The notes below the pieces were generated by a model that was given only the letters and a program-made list of their open reading frames with translations, did no database searches and was not told the origin of the DNA. From assembly GCF_034259205.1 (NCBI RefSeq), contig NZ_CP139487.1, positions 2,666,001 to 2,730,000 on the forward strand: 64,000 nucleotides of DNA, written 5' to 3'. How positions within the stretch are numbered: the stretch's first letter is position 1; each line of letters opens with the position of its first letter. Of the stretch, positions 44,501-53,600 are shown piece by piece. The position numbers and the translations under genes were made by a program. This DNA is from Peredibacter starrii (GTDB lineage Bacteria > Bdellovibrionota > Bacteriovoracia > Bacteriovoracales > Bacteriovoracaceae).

Positions 44501-45888
44501 GTATTTAATGTCTGCCAGGTCTTGTCCCCTCTCCAAAACTGAGCAGTTGTTCCGCCCGCAATGGTAGGTTCTTTCCCCGCAAGATCAGACGTGAGGTTGG
44601 CAATTTTTGACTGAGCGATGTTGGCCGTCGCAGACACGTCCGCATCAACAATTGAGCCATCAGTTATGTCAGAAGAACCAACAGATGAATTTCCCCAAGA
44701 TAAAATTCCGGTTCCATCCGTCTTAAGAACTTGTCCATTCGTACCGGGCGTTGCAGGCAGAGTAAAAGTCACGCCAGCAGTTGTCAGTGGAGCACGAAGT
44801 TCTACGAAATTTGATCCTGAATCTTGTAGGCGCAGACTGCCAGTAAGTGCGATGTTGCCCACAACATCGAGTTTTTCATTTGGAGTTCCCGTTCCAATAC
44901 CAACATTGCCAGTATTAAAATATATATGAGGAACCGCATCGATCCACTGAGAGGAATTCACTCCACCCAATTGATCATCTACATATTGCTTGTTCACAAT
45001 TTGATCTGGGAGTAACGGTGTAGGAACCCCGTTAATCGTACCCACGACCAAGGTCCCTCCGGTTTTATCCAACTTATTGTTTGAAAGATCTGAGGCCTGG
45101 CCTTGAAGTTTTTCGATCGCCGTAAGAATTGAATCTGTCGCTGTCACAACAGATGATGAGGCAGCACTAAAACCATTTAATATAGTATTGAGAACGTCAC
45201 TCCCGAAATCACCCCAAGTGTTATCACCTTTTAAGTAATTTGTTCCATCACGTGTACCGGCGAGTTTCGATGGATCAATCCCTCCCGCAAGATGAGCATT
45301 AGTAATTCCACCTGGGGCCACAGCGAGTGTACCAGTTTCAGTAATTGGACCACCTGTTAGACTTGAATCAGTATTAATTTGGGTAACTGAACCACTTCCT
45401 GTTCCGGCATCACCCGGCACCCAACGTTTAAGAGTATCGTTCCACTTCAAAACTTGATCTGGAAGTGCACCCATCTGAGGCAAATTTTTTGCATAATTAG
45501 ACATGTAAGAAGAAGGAACCGCATACATGTTTTGAATCGCATACGTTCTGCTATTGGTTGTGTCCGTCACTTGATAAGTCATGTTGTGGCCCGCAGGCAC
45601 GGACTCCATCAAGTTTTGAAGAGAAGTACCACTACAATCGGGCGGATCAAATTTTAATTTAACGTGGAAGACACCATTTGAAAGAGGAACTCCCGTAATT
45701 GATTTCGTACAAAGGGTTGTCCCCGGATCATCAGTGGAACTTAGATCAAATCTTAAATTCACCGGACCGGTTACCGGCGATCCATTGGTGTTCACAAGGC
45801 GTCCGGAATAGCTCAATGTATCTAAAGCATATGCACGAAGAGACAGAGCACTGAGAAAAGTGGAGATCAGAATTAATTTTTTCACCAT
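41530..45888 (-). CDS. giant secreted fibre protein without an S74 chaperone
   Basis: 1452 residues, AAGG before the ATG. Signal peptide (KKLILISTFLSALSLRAYA), then LSYSGRLVNTNGSPVTGPV, the N-terminal domain shared with the other fibre. The long middle is tail-fibre-like: GGTTAQFWRGDKTWQTLNT, GGTMTGAITLAGNPTANLH followed by ATKQYVD, repeated NVGIGTTTPGAKLEVAGQ, and one Cys module (CLPGEVITSDVALGYRC). The C-terminus has no SDRRLKxN chaperone; instead a small beta domain (TPTSFNMAAGNYQY, SGSCVFSDGSSTFKYRP), like phage-fibre tip domains. Probably a trimeric surface adhesin. It heads an operon with RCC1 copy C. Confidence 0.83.
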   Translation of the reverse strand: MVKKLILISTFLSALSLRAYALDTLSYSGRLVNTNGSPVTGPVNLRFDLSSTDDPGTTLCTKSITGVPLSNGVFHVKLKFDPPDCSGTSLQNLMESVPAGHNMTYQVTDTTNSRTYAIQNMYAVPSSYMSNYAKNLPQMGALPDQVLKWNDTLKRWVPGDAGTGSGSVTQINTDSSLTGGPITETGTLAVAPGGITNAHLAGGIDPSKLAGTRDGTNYLKGDNTWGDFGSDVLNTILNGFSAASSSVVTATDSILTAIEKLQGQASDLSNNKLDKTGGTLVVGTINGVPTPLLPDQIVNKQYVDDQLGGVNSSQWIDAVPHIYFNTGNVGIGTGTPNEKLDVVGNIALTGSLRLQDSGSNFVELRAPLTTAGVTFTLPATPGTNGQVLKTDGTGILSWGNSSVGSSDITDGSIVDADVSATANIAQSKIANLTSDLAGKEPTIAGGTTAQFWRGDKTWQTLNTDAVPEGATNKYFTNTLARGAISGASPISYNSGTGVIGMVPGTTGDLLQYNGSAWVPWSPNFLSAEADTLATVTARGSTTSTPVVFSGGANFPGTGIWNTSGNVGIGTNTPRSKLDVIGGVQIGADAVACVAAKAGTIRYNGGNVEYCNGSNWLAFGVSGSGITNFNGSTVGSHSFAAPGTTGTAPNWVTVPATGVHTLNIPMASAAGVTAGLISKADYDDFKDVADGFNVASLVGNRIMVSTATTIVEAPALTNGQLLIGSTGATPVAATLTAGTGVSITNSAGGITINATGSGGTISALTGDVTASGTGSVAATIANDAVTSAKILDGTIVNADIANSTITYGKLNLADGTIPIAKLVRMTCLPGEVITSDVALGYRCVADSATDTTKLPLAGGTMTGAITLAGNPTANLHAATKQYVDTAITGVASVWSTSGTNIHNNNTGNVGIGTSNPYGKLHILNGTNVHENNSSTVNSSSIHFTKSRSNGIVSINDYLGMIDFRGHDSFGDRISARISAEVDGTPGLNDMPGRLTFHTTPDGAILTSERMRITNAGDVGIGTTAPGAKLEVAGQVKITGGSPGSGKVLTSDASGLATWQTPAAGGDFKSDGTVAMTGAFRAADGSAASPSISFSSSPATGFYNLAGNILFSHNGTARFGMDNSSMYGIGGSVWRFSYTNTAAAPAITLDNANTGFYRPAASTIGFSTAGNERMRIDATGNVGIGTTTPGAKLEVAGQVKITGGTPGAGKVLTSDASGLATWQTAGGSDNLGNHTATQNIILGSNWINGDSDSEGLSVNSWGQVKASGSVMQPMFTVESNGGGTDYIFKMDNNSNDRGYILFENLLSSGALEYFGVKANDFILGTDGLERLVVKSDGKVGIGISSPNSTLQVNGSIASVAVNDTTPTSFNMAAGNYQYTATGCSGATWTLTNMVEGTSYTIAVQNNSHSGSCVFSDGSSTFKYRPANATPTSGHVIYSFVKYGSFVYISWIDGF

Positions 45889-46012
45889 GTACCTTTTATT
45901 TCTTCATAAATGGTAAAACCTAACAATTGTTTCGATTTTTCAGGGGAACAAAAAGGAGCGCTCTTGGGCCAAAATTAAGATGGGTCCATGAACCATGACC
46001 GATGAGACTCAC

Positions 46013-47368
46013 ATGAAAAAGAAACATGTGGCACTGGCAGGTGTTCTCCTCTTGGCCTACTTCCTTGGAGTTAACTTAAAATCCGAGCCAAAGACCGTTC
46101 GAAGAGATTCGTTTGAAGATGAAGTTGTTGTGCTAAAGAAGAAGCTCATAAAACGTCGACCATCTTCAACCGCAAAAGCTCAAAAAGAGCTTGATAAAAA
46201 TCAAACACCAGTAGATCTACCGACATTCAGTATTAGCGACAGAGAAAAATACAGAAGTGAGAAAGGATTTGTTAACGAACCTGAAAACAATGAAATTCCT
46301 GCTGAGATGAATATGTCCACACCCTACTCACCAGGAGTCAGCAACCAGTCAGCATCAGCTTATCAATCGGGAAGAAATAATTCATCGGCCCCAAAAAATA
46401 AAACAGCCAGTGCACCTAATGGGACAGTCCCTAACGGCCCCATGGTTTTCACAAATGTACCGGACCAACCTACTCCTACACCAAACACAAACAACAATAA
46501 CAGTAACACTAGCAATCCTAATAATAGCGGTTCTACTTCATCAGGTTCGGAGGAGACACCTCCTGCAGTATGCTCGGCCAATATTGGCGGAGGATCATTT
46601 AATGGTCCGATCTCTGTCGAACTGAGTTGTTCCAATACCAGCAGTATTAAATACTGCGTGAGCGAAGGCACATGTTGTGATCCTGAAACCGGATCAAGCT
46701 ACACAGGGCCCATTACCATCGGCCAGGCCTCCAAAACATTTTGTCTTAGTTATACAGGTGGAGATGATATTTCAGAGGCCACCTACACGTTTAATGCCAA
46801 TCTCCCTCATCTGGAAATCTTTCAACCAAAAGTTCAAGTGCAGACGACCCAACTAGACACCTTGTTATCTATCGTGAGCAATAATTTCGGATCTAATGAT
46901 CATAGCGTCGGTCTCATCAGTTTTAGACAAAACAACCCGCAAAGCAGTGCGCTGACTTGTCAGGAGGCGGTTGAGTTCGTGCCATCGGGCTGGGCGGGAA
47001 GCGGAACTCTCGCAGTACTTCCGGAGACGCCGGTTTTCCCTTATACTCCAACGGATCAAATCAATGTCATGCTGAACATTTCAAAACTAGTGTACGGTGA
47101 AAATTATTTAGTAAGCTATGTGAAGAGTTCTCAGTATGCAGAAGAACAGTATGCTTGCTCTCATTCAAAAATGATCCTGAGAGATTTCTATTATTTTGAG
47201 TCGCTTCCTATCGAAGTCTCAGATTCTAACACTTTCCTTGGTGGCTTCAGTCCCATTGGCCCTGGTGAAGACAACAGCACCCTTTATCGCGGTCCTGCAA
47301 GTGATCTCAATACCACCTCATTGGAAGAACTACGCTCTGGAATAGTCAGCGTGTTCTATGATAAGTAG
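46013..47368 (+). CDS. membrane-anchored or secreted protein with chitobiase-like domain
   Basis: 451 residues from the ATG at 46013 (MKKKHVALAGVLLLAYFLG); an ATG at 45995 adds six residues and neither has a clear ribosome-binding site. One N-terminal hydrophobic segment serves as signal or anchor. Residues about 30-185 are low-complexity, rich in Ser, Asn, Pro and Thr, as in a wall- or matrix-spanning stalk. A CHB_HEX-type Ig-like domain follows (GGGSFNGPISVELSC, SIKYC, YTGPITIG). The C-terminal 190 residues are unrecognised. Divergent from the fibre/RCC1 operon, with which it may share a control region (45889-46012). Confidence 0.72.
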   Translation: MKKKHVALAGVLLLAYFLGVNLKSEPKTVRRDSFEDEVVVLKKKLIKRRPSSTAKAQKELDKNQTPVDLPTFSISDREKYRSEKGFVNEPENNEIPAEMNMSTPYSPGVSNQSASAYQSGRNNSSAPKNKTASAPNGTVPNGPMVFTNVPDQPTPTPNTNNNNSNTSNPNNSGSTSSGSEETPPAVCSANIGGGSFNGPISVELSCSNTSSIKYCVSEGTCCDPETGSSYTGPITIGQASKTFCLSYTGGDDISEATYTFNANLPHLEIFQPKVQVQTTQLDTLLSIVSNNFGSNDHSVGLISFRQNNPQSSALTCQEAVEFVPSGWAGSGTLAVLPETPVFPYTPTDQINVMLNISKLVYGENYLVSYVKSSQYAEEQYACSHSKMILRDFYYFESLPIEVSDSNTFLGGFSPIGPGEDNSTLYRGPASDLNTTSLEELRSGIVSVFYDK

Positions 47369-47530
47369 TTTTGTGTACGCTCCATTCAAATTGGGAGCAA
47401 AAATATGTTTCGTTTTGTGAACAAATGCATCTAATTTCAATCACCTATATTGTCACTCCAACACTCTGCCTTGTAAATTGATGCCGCAACTTGTACCTCA
47501 TATAGATATTTGTAAAAAGAGGCCTTTAAT

Positions 47531-48214
47531 ATGAAAAGAATAATTTCACTTATTTTTCTATTCTCAGTAACTCTAAATGCATGGGCATGGTCTGAGAGAG
47601 GAAATTCTGGCTTTTCCATCATTTGCGAAGATGCTTCACAAAACCAATTCTATGATGCCTACGAGACAAAATTTCGCTACGGCCTGGACCCTATTTTCCC
47701 ACAAGTTAACCAAGAGTGTTCTGACAGAGCGAGCTGCCTGGAAGTTTCTCTTCAAATTGCAAGAGAACTTCTTAATCGTCTTCCAGCAGATCCAAGAAAC
47801 CGTTTCAATAAAAATGTTGGCATAAAAAAGTTCGCACTTGAGCGAATTGAATCATTCACAAAAGAAGCAAACTTCTTAGACAATATCGAAATCCTTCCTA
47901 TTAATGATGCAGGAATTGGTTTCATTCCAAAAAACTGTGACCTTCGTCAGACTGTTGTTCAAAGAGTTCCTCTTTTCAAGCATGACAAGCGTTACATCAT
48001 TTCAAACGAATATTGGGACCAACTAAACATTCAACAACAAGCTGCCGGAATCGTTCATGAGATTCTTTACGGCTATTACGGTTACATTCAAAACGAAGCT
48101 TTCTCATCAGAGATGGTCCGTTATTTCAACTCACTGGTTCTGGCCAATGAACTGAAGTCATTGACTGAAGAAGAATACAGATTGTTTTTAAACCGCGTTT
48201 ATTACGGGAACTAA
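47531..48214 (+). CDS. secreted protein of the TIGR02147-linked module (copy 2)
   Basis: 227 residues, GAGG ribosome-binding site. Signal peptide KRIISLIFLFSVTLNAWAW, then ERGNSGFSIICE and FYDAYETKFRYGL. Conserved blocks with copy 1 are DNIEILPINDAGIGFIP, CDLRQTVVQRVPLF, YIISNEYWDQL, GIVHEILYGYYG and SSEMVRYFNSLVLA. It has a 7-residue insertion after DPRNRF relative to copy 1. Ends 1 bp before the regulator gene. Function unknown. Confidence 0.8.
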   Translation: MKRIISLIFLFSVTLNAWAWSERGNSGFSIICEDASQNQFYDAYETKFRYGLDPIFPQVNQECSDRASCLEVSLQIARELLNRLPADPRNRFNKNVGIKKFALERIESFTKEANFLDNIEILPINDAGIGFIPKNCDLRQTVVQRVPLFKHDKRYIISNEYWDQLNIQQQAAGIVHEILYGYYGYIQNEAFSSEMVRYFNSLVLANELKSLTEEEYRLFLNRVYYGN

Positions 48215-48215
48215 T

Positions 48216-48965
48216 ATGGAACTTTCGAACCTGCTTCAAAACATCCTGGACGAGAGAAGAAAGAAGAATCAAAGCTACTCTATGAGAGCTTTTGCCCGTG
48301 ATCTTAGCATCTCTTCAGGCCGTCTGAGTGACATTATTAATCGTAAATATGTTCCTGGTGCTGCAGTAGCAGAAAGAATTATTGGTTCGCTTGAACTAAC
48401 TGATGAAGAACGTCCAAAAATTCGTCAGCTCATTGAGCATTCTCACCAGTCTTTAAAACTACTCGGTGGCGCTCACCAGCTTCAAGAATCGCACTACGCT
48501 ATTCTTTCTGACTGGCACCACTATGCCATTTTGAACTTGATGGAGACAAATGACTTCCAGAGCGAAGTGTCGTGGATTTCCGCCAGACTTAATTTGGCAC
48601 CAGAAGTGGTTGAAGACTCTCTTTCAAAACTTCTTTCGTTTGAATTAATCGAGCGTAGAGAGGACAGACTCGTTCCAACTCATAAGAATATTACAACGAC
48701 TCACGAAATTCCATCTGAGGTCATCCGTGAAGGTCACCGTCAGGTGATCATGCAGTCTTTGGACTCACTTGAAATGGATCCAACTGAACTACGTGACATT
48801 ACTTCAATCACGCTTCCAGTAAACGTGGCGAACCTTCCAAGAGCTAAAGAACTAGCAAGAGACTTCCGCCGTAAAATCGCCACTCTTCTTGAGGAAGGCG
48901 ACAAAACAGAAGTGTATAACATCTGTGTTCAGATCGTTCCGGTGACTAGAAAGAAATTCAATTAA
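48216..48965 (+). CDS. TIGR02147-family (DUF4423) helix-turn-helix regulator (copy 2)
   Basis: 249 residues, closely similar to copy 1 throughout: YSMRAFARDLSISSGRLSDIIN, DWHHYAILNLMET, THKNITTTHEIPSEVIREGH, NVANLPRAKELARDFRRK and EVYNICVQIVPVT. The near identity of the DNA-binding segment suggests that both copies recognise similar sites. Preceded by its secreted partner and followed by a strong terminator. Confidence 0.88.
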   Translation: MELSNLLQNILDERRKKNQSYSMRAFARDLSISSGRLSDIINRKYVPGAAVAERIIGSLELTDEERPKIRQLIEHSHQSLKLLGGAHQLQESHYAILSDWHHYAILNLMETNDFQSEVSWISARLNLAPEVVEDSLSKLLSFELIERREDRLVPTHKNITTTHEIPSEVIREGHRQVIMQSLDSLEMDPTELRDITSITLPVNVANLPRAKELARDFRRKIATLLEEGDKTEVYNICVQIVPVTRKKFN

Positions 48966-48971
48966 ATAGAC

Positions 48972-49009
48972 AAGGATTCGGTCCTGAAGGACTGAATCCT
49001 TAGTTTTTT
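48972..49009 (+). terminator. rho-independent terminator of the copy-2 module
   Basis: AAGGATTCGGTCC and GGACTGAATCCTT form a 13-bp stem (one G-T) around TGAA, followed by AGTTTTTT. The right arm and T-run contain the last codons and stop of the convergent methyltransferase gene. Confidence 0.85.
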
Positions 49010-49566
49010 ACGGCCGAAAGTTCAACCGCAATCACATGCAGGACATTACTTTGAAAGACCATGCGCTCGCGTAGTTCATTTTCAGTGATACGACCCTCTT
49101 TCAGTTCATTTTCAAAACGAGCATTCAGTAGCGGCATATAGTTCTTGATGTCGAAGTTCACTCCCCACATCAGACCTACGACATCGTCATGCATTCCGGT
49201 AGCAATCATTGAAAGATTTCGCTGCACAGAGAGTAATTGAAAAAACTCAATCGAGAGGCGCTGAGTACATAGAGGGTTTAAATAGAACTGATCATGGCGA
49301 GGATGAAAGGCCTGAATATAAATTTTAGCATCGTGAGTACATACACGGTAAAGCTCTTGAAGCACGTACTGAAGTTCTTCAGGAGTGGTTCCCATTTGCT
49401 CCATCGAAAAATCAAAGACCGCTTCGGTGACTGTATTGTCGGCCCAAGGCCACTTCTCTTTTACAAGATTAATGACTAAGTCTGGCTCGCAATTGGGAGA
49501 TTTATCAGCATTGATAAAACCTTCACGTTTTTTAAAACCACAACCAAGATTTACTTTAAGTTCCAT
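49000..49566 (-). CDS. class I SAM-dependent methyltransferase
   Basis: 188 residues. N-terminal motif I LKVNLGCGFKKREGFINAD with the acidic residue of motif II soon after (PNCEPDLVINL), then WPWADNTVTEAVFDFSMEQM and LQELYRVCTHDAKIYIQ, typical of small glycan- or protein-associated methyltransferases. Its ATG lies inside the end of the glycosyltransferase gene (16-bp overlap), indicating coupled translation. The substrate is unknown; context suggests a glycan or a glycosylated surface protein. Confidence 0.8.
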   Translation of the reverse strand: MELKVNLGCGFKKREGFINADKSPNCEPDLVINLVKEKWPWADNTVTEAVFDFSMEQMGTTPEELQYVLQELYRVCTHDAKIYIQAFHPRHDQFYLNPLCTQRLSIEFFQLLSVQRNLSMIATGMHDDVVGLMWGVNFDIKNYMPLLNARFENELKEGRITENELRERMVFQSNVLHVIAVELSAVKN

Positions 49567-50573
49567 TTTTCAAACTCCACTTTGACTCTATCGAAAACAT
49601 CGTCCCACTCTCCAAACTTGGTTTGTCTAAAGAGTCTCACATTCTTATACCAAGGAGTTTTTTCTCCTGGTAGGGCCCAAATATAGTACGGAAGTACCGG
49701 CACCATGACCCAGGTTTCCTTTCCAAGGGCAGCTGCCGCATGAGCAACACTCGTGCAGGAAGTGATGACTAGATCCAGTTGGCTGATGACACCAAGGGTG
49801 TCCTCCCAGGTATTTAAAGGCAGAGTCGTCTCTTCTTTTTGGAGATTGATCCAAGGGACATCACCTACAGCATTAATCAAAAGCTCTTTCGGAAACTTGC
49901 GATGCTGTTCATGTTCAAATTTTGGATTCCCGTAAAAGCGCAGGCCCACACGTGGACGCTTGTCTTTGGGAAAACTATCAAAGTATTTTTTCCATTTGAA
50001 ATTATATTCAGGATCAAGACCCAGATAAGGATCACCATTCAAATCCTTATACTCAATTCCCAAAACTTGTCCTGCACTCATACCTGGCACCCAAAAGTCA
50101 TGAAACACATCAGGGGCCGCCTTGTGGCCAACGACTGCTGAGACCCAAGGACAACGAGCGAAAACACTTTTTAAACTCGAATCACAAGTCACAATGACTT
50201 TGGCACCCATGTCAGCAAAGTTCTTGGTAAAACGAAAATTGATGATCTCATCGCCTAATCCGCCCTCTGAGCAAAACAGAAGAGATTTTCCGCGAAGATC
50301 TTCATTTCGGTAAATGGGTTTATTGGTTGGAAGAGGTTGATCACCAAAAGCTTTGACCCACCGGCCATAACTTAAGAGTTCAAAACCTTTTGCAAGGTTT
50401 CCCTGGCGCATTTCATACCAGGCACGATTGAATTTTGGACGAGGATCATCGGGAGCAATTTTTTCAAGTTCCAAAGCTATTTCCCAGCCACGATCAAAAT
50501 CACCGCGAAGTCCTGCGGCAACTTGTTGATCAAGAAGAGAATTAACCTGATGCTGGAACGAAGAATGAGGCAT
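49551..50573 (-). CDS. TPR-glycosyltransferase (GT9/GT41-like)
   Basis: 340 residues. Residues about 10-75 are TPR-like helices (FDRGWEIALELEKIAPDDPRPKFNRAWYEM). Then a GT-B type domain: LLFCSEGGLGDEIINFRF resembles the heptosyltransferase glycine loop, RVGLRFYGNP begins the second Rossmann half, and TSCTSVAHAAAALGKETWVMVP is the nucleotide-sugar binding motif, followed by WYKNVRLFRQ. Such proteins glycosylate flagellins, adhesins or other surface proteins. It lies downstream of the RCC1 copy D gene and upstream of a methyltransferase on the same strand. Confidence 0.8.
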   Translation of the reverse strand: MPHSSFQHQVNSLLDQQVAAGLRGDFDRGWEIALELEKIAPDDPRPKFNRAWYEMRQGNLAKGFELLSYGRWVKAFGDQPLPTNKPIYRNEDLRGKSLLFCSEGGLGDEIINFRFTKNFADMGAKVIVTCDSSLKSVFARCPWVSAVVGHKAAPDVFHDFWVPGMSAGQVLGIEYKDLNGDPYLGLDPEYNFKWKKYFDSFPKDKRPRVGLRFYGNPKFEHEQHRKFPKELLINAVGDVPWINLQKEETTLPLNTWEDTLGVISQLDLVITSCTSVAHAAAALGKETWVMVPVLPYYIWALPGEKTPWYKNVRLFRQTKFGEWDDVFDRVKVEFEKWNLK

Positions 50574-50642
50574 AAGGTATATATTTACTTAATTGAATCC
50601 ATTTTCAAAGGGAATTAAGAAGCAATAACCTGCCTAATAGAA

Positions 50643-53600
50643 TCAACCTCTTTTCACAATCGTATGTGATCCCAGCGCAAGCATCGTATAATTGCTTCCA
50701 CCACCTCCGACTTGAATTGGAGATGACGTACTCGTCGTATTGCCATTTCCAAATTGGCCGGAGCCATTGAAGCCCCACGCCCAAAGTGTTTTATCGGTTT
50801 TAATCGCCAACGAATGAGAAGCCCCTGCATCGATCTGCTCCCAGTTCGTGAGAGTTCCTATTTGGACCGGAACTGACTGACTTGGATTTCCCGCCTCATT
50901 GAGACCAAGTCGACCATTGTTTCCGAATCCCCAGGCCCACAAGGTTCCATCCGTTTTTATCGCAAGAGAGTGTAAATCTCCGGCCGCAATCTTCTGCCAA
51001 CTGGCACTACTGATCAACACTGGACTGTTTCTGATGTTACCACTGGAATTATCACCAATTTGACCATAACTGTTTCCACCCCAGGCCCATAATGATCCAT
51101 CGGTTTTAATTCCGAGATTATGATCACCGGAAGTTGAAATCGCAGTCCATCCTGTTCCGATTTGCTTAAAGGCAATTGAAGTATTAGTTGTGCCGTCCCC
51201 TAGCTGTCCATTGTTGTTAAATCCAACGGCCCAAAGACTTCCATTGTTCTTAAGGGCAATCGTATGGTAGGCCCCCGAAGCAACCTGCATCCAATCGTAG
51301 TCTGTACCCACTGTTTGAGGGACGTAAAAATTGATCGCAAGTTGTCCGTCAATTGACTGGCCACAACTCCAAAGCCTGCCCCCAGTTTTCAAGATCAGAG
51401 AAAAATCTTTACCGCAGTCACTACCGTACCAATCAGTGTCGGTTCCAATTTGAACGGGGACTGATTGTTGGGTGGTATTCCCTGTTCCAATTTGTCCTAC
51501 CGTATTTTTTCCCCAGCCCCAAAGTGTGCCATTCGTTTTGACGGCCTGATTGAAATCGTTACCGGCACTCGCCCACGACCAGTCAGCTCCTCCGATTTGA
51601 ATTGGTGAGGACTGAGAGTTCACAGTACCATCACCTAACTGATACTCGGCGTTTGCTCCCCATCCCCAAAGCGTTCCATTGGATTTAAGGGCAAGCGAAT
51701 GTTTATCTCCAGCAGAGATGACACTCCAGTTAGTATTGGCGCTTATTTGATAAGGAGAATTTCTGGTTCCTGCACCGGCCAGGGCAAGTTGTCCGTAATT
51801 ATTATTTCCCCAGCTCCAGAGTGTTCCATCACTAAGGATCCCAAGAGTATGGTTACTGAAGGTTTCAATTTCTGTCCAAGTTGAAGTACCCACTCGCTCT
51901 GGGGTGTAAAAGACAATACCTGTTTGACCGTAACTATTACTTCCCCAAGACCAAAGAGTTCCATCGGTTTTAATGGCCCCCATGGCCGCACCGGCGGAAA
52001 CAACTGACCAGTTAGTGGCACTACCAATTTGAACAGGAGATGAAATATCCGTGGCGGTTCCAAGTCCCAATTGCCCATCAGTATTTTTTCCCCAGCTCCA
52101 AATAGTTCCATTGGATTTGAGAGCAATGGTACATGCACCTACAGTATCAACTGAAAATGATGTCCAGTTGGTATCGGTACCAATTTGGCCAGGAGTTGAA
52201 CGAGAAGTTGTCGTTCCATCCCCCAGTTGTCCTTCAGTATTTTTTCCCCAGCTCCAAAGAGTGTTATTTGTTTTCAGGGCCACGGTATGCTGATCGCCGG
52301 CATTCACCATTGACCAGTTTGTATCGGTTCCAATTTTTGTTGGTGTGTATAGATCACTCGTATTTCCATCACCCAATTTACCATTGAGATTCTCACCCCA
52401 ACCCCAAAGAGTGCCGTCAGTTTTAATTGCCATGGCATGAACTGCACCGAGACTGATTTTACTCCAGTCAGAAGCGCTACCAATTTGAATAGGAGAAGAT
52501 TTGTTATCCGTAGCTACAGCACCATCACCATACAGACCAATCTCATTTTCGCCCCATACCCAAAGAGTATTGTCAGATCGAATCGCCATCGAAAGGGAAC
52601 GACCGGCCGAAATTTTCGACCAGGTTTGGCCACCAATCATGACCGGACTATTGAATGATGTTGCGACACTGCTGTTTCCAATACATCCCCCAAAATTGCT
52701 CCCCCAGGCATAAAGAGTTCCAGTTCCCCTTAGTGCAAGCACGTGATTAAAGCCTGCGGAAACATCAACCCAATCGGTGGCCGATCCAATCTGAATCGGC
52801 GACCATTTCGACTGACTCGACCCATTACCTATGCCACCTACAGTTCCCCAGCCCCAACTCCAAAGCGTGCCGTCAAGTTTAATGCCATAGGAATTTCTTC
52901 CGCCGAATGAAATCTTACTCCAATTGGTGCCGGCCCCTACTTGTCTTGGAGAATAAAACACAATTCCTAATTGTCCATTGTCATTTGCGCCCCAGGCATG
53001 TAACGAACCATCGGATTTCATTCCAAGAGAATGAGCTGTTCCGCCAGCAATCTTTGTCCAGTTCGTGCCTGAGATCTGCACCGGAGTCGAAATATCCGTG
53101 AGTGTTCCATTCCCTAATTGACCAAGATTATTTCGTCCCCAGACCCACAAGGTATTATCTGAACTAATGGCCATTGAATGAGACTGACCTGCCGCGACCT
53201 TTAACCAGGTGCCTGCGGCCAATTGAACGGGAGATGCCTTTGCAAGAGTTGAGCTATCTCCGACCTGACCGTAGTTGTTCGCCCCCCAGCCCCACAAAGT
53301 TCCATCACTTTTTATTCCTAGACCATGGGCCTCTCCGGCGGAGACCAATGTCCATCCATTTGAAACAAATGTTGGTGAATAAAAAAACATACCGAGTTGA
53401 TTTCTATTATTACTTCCCCAGGCCCAGAGAGAGCCATCTGATTTAATTCCCATTGTATGGTTCAAACCTGCGCTGACTTTTTGAAAGCCCCATCCAATCC
53501 AGTAAGGAATGACCTTGTTAGAAGCGTCGCCAACCCCCACTTGCCCAAAAGTATTTCCCCCACAGCCCCAAAGGTTTCCTTCTGAGGAAACGGCCATTGT

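Noticed and set aside
31548-45888. Prophage tail region
   Set aside because: Fibre-like proteins have signal peptides and there are no capsid, terminase, portal, tail tube or integrase genes anywhere in the window.
47382-47401. Hairpin GCTCC...GGAGC after the chitobiase-like gene as a terminator
   Set aside because: Only 5 bp, long loop and followed by A residues on the coding strand.
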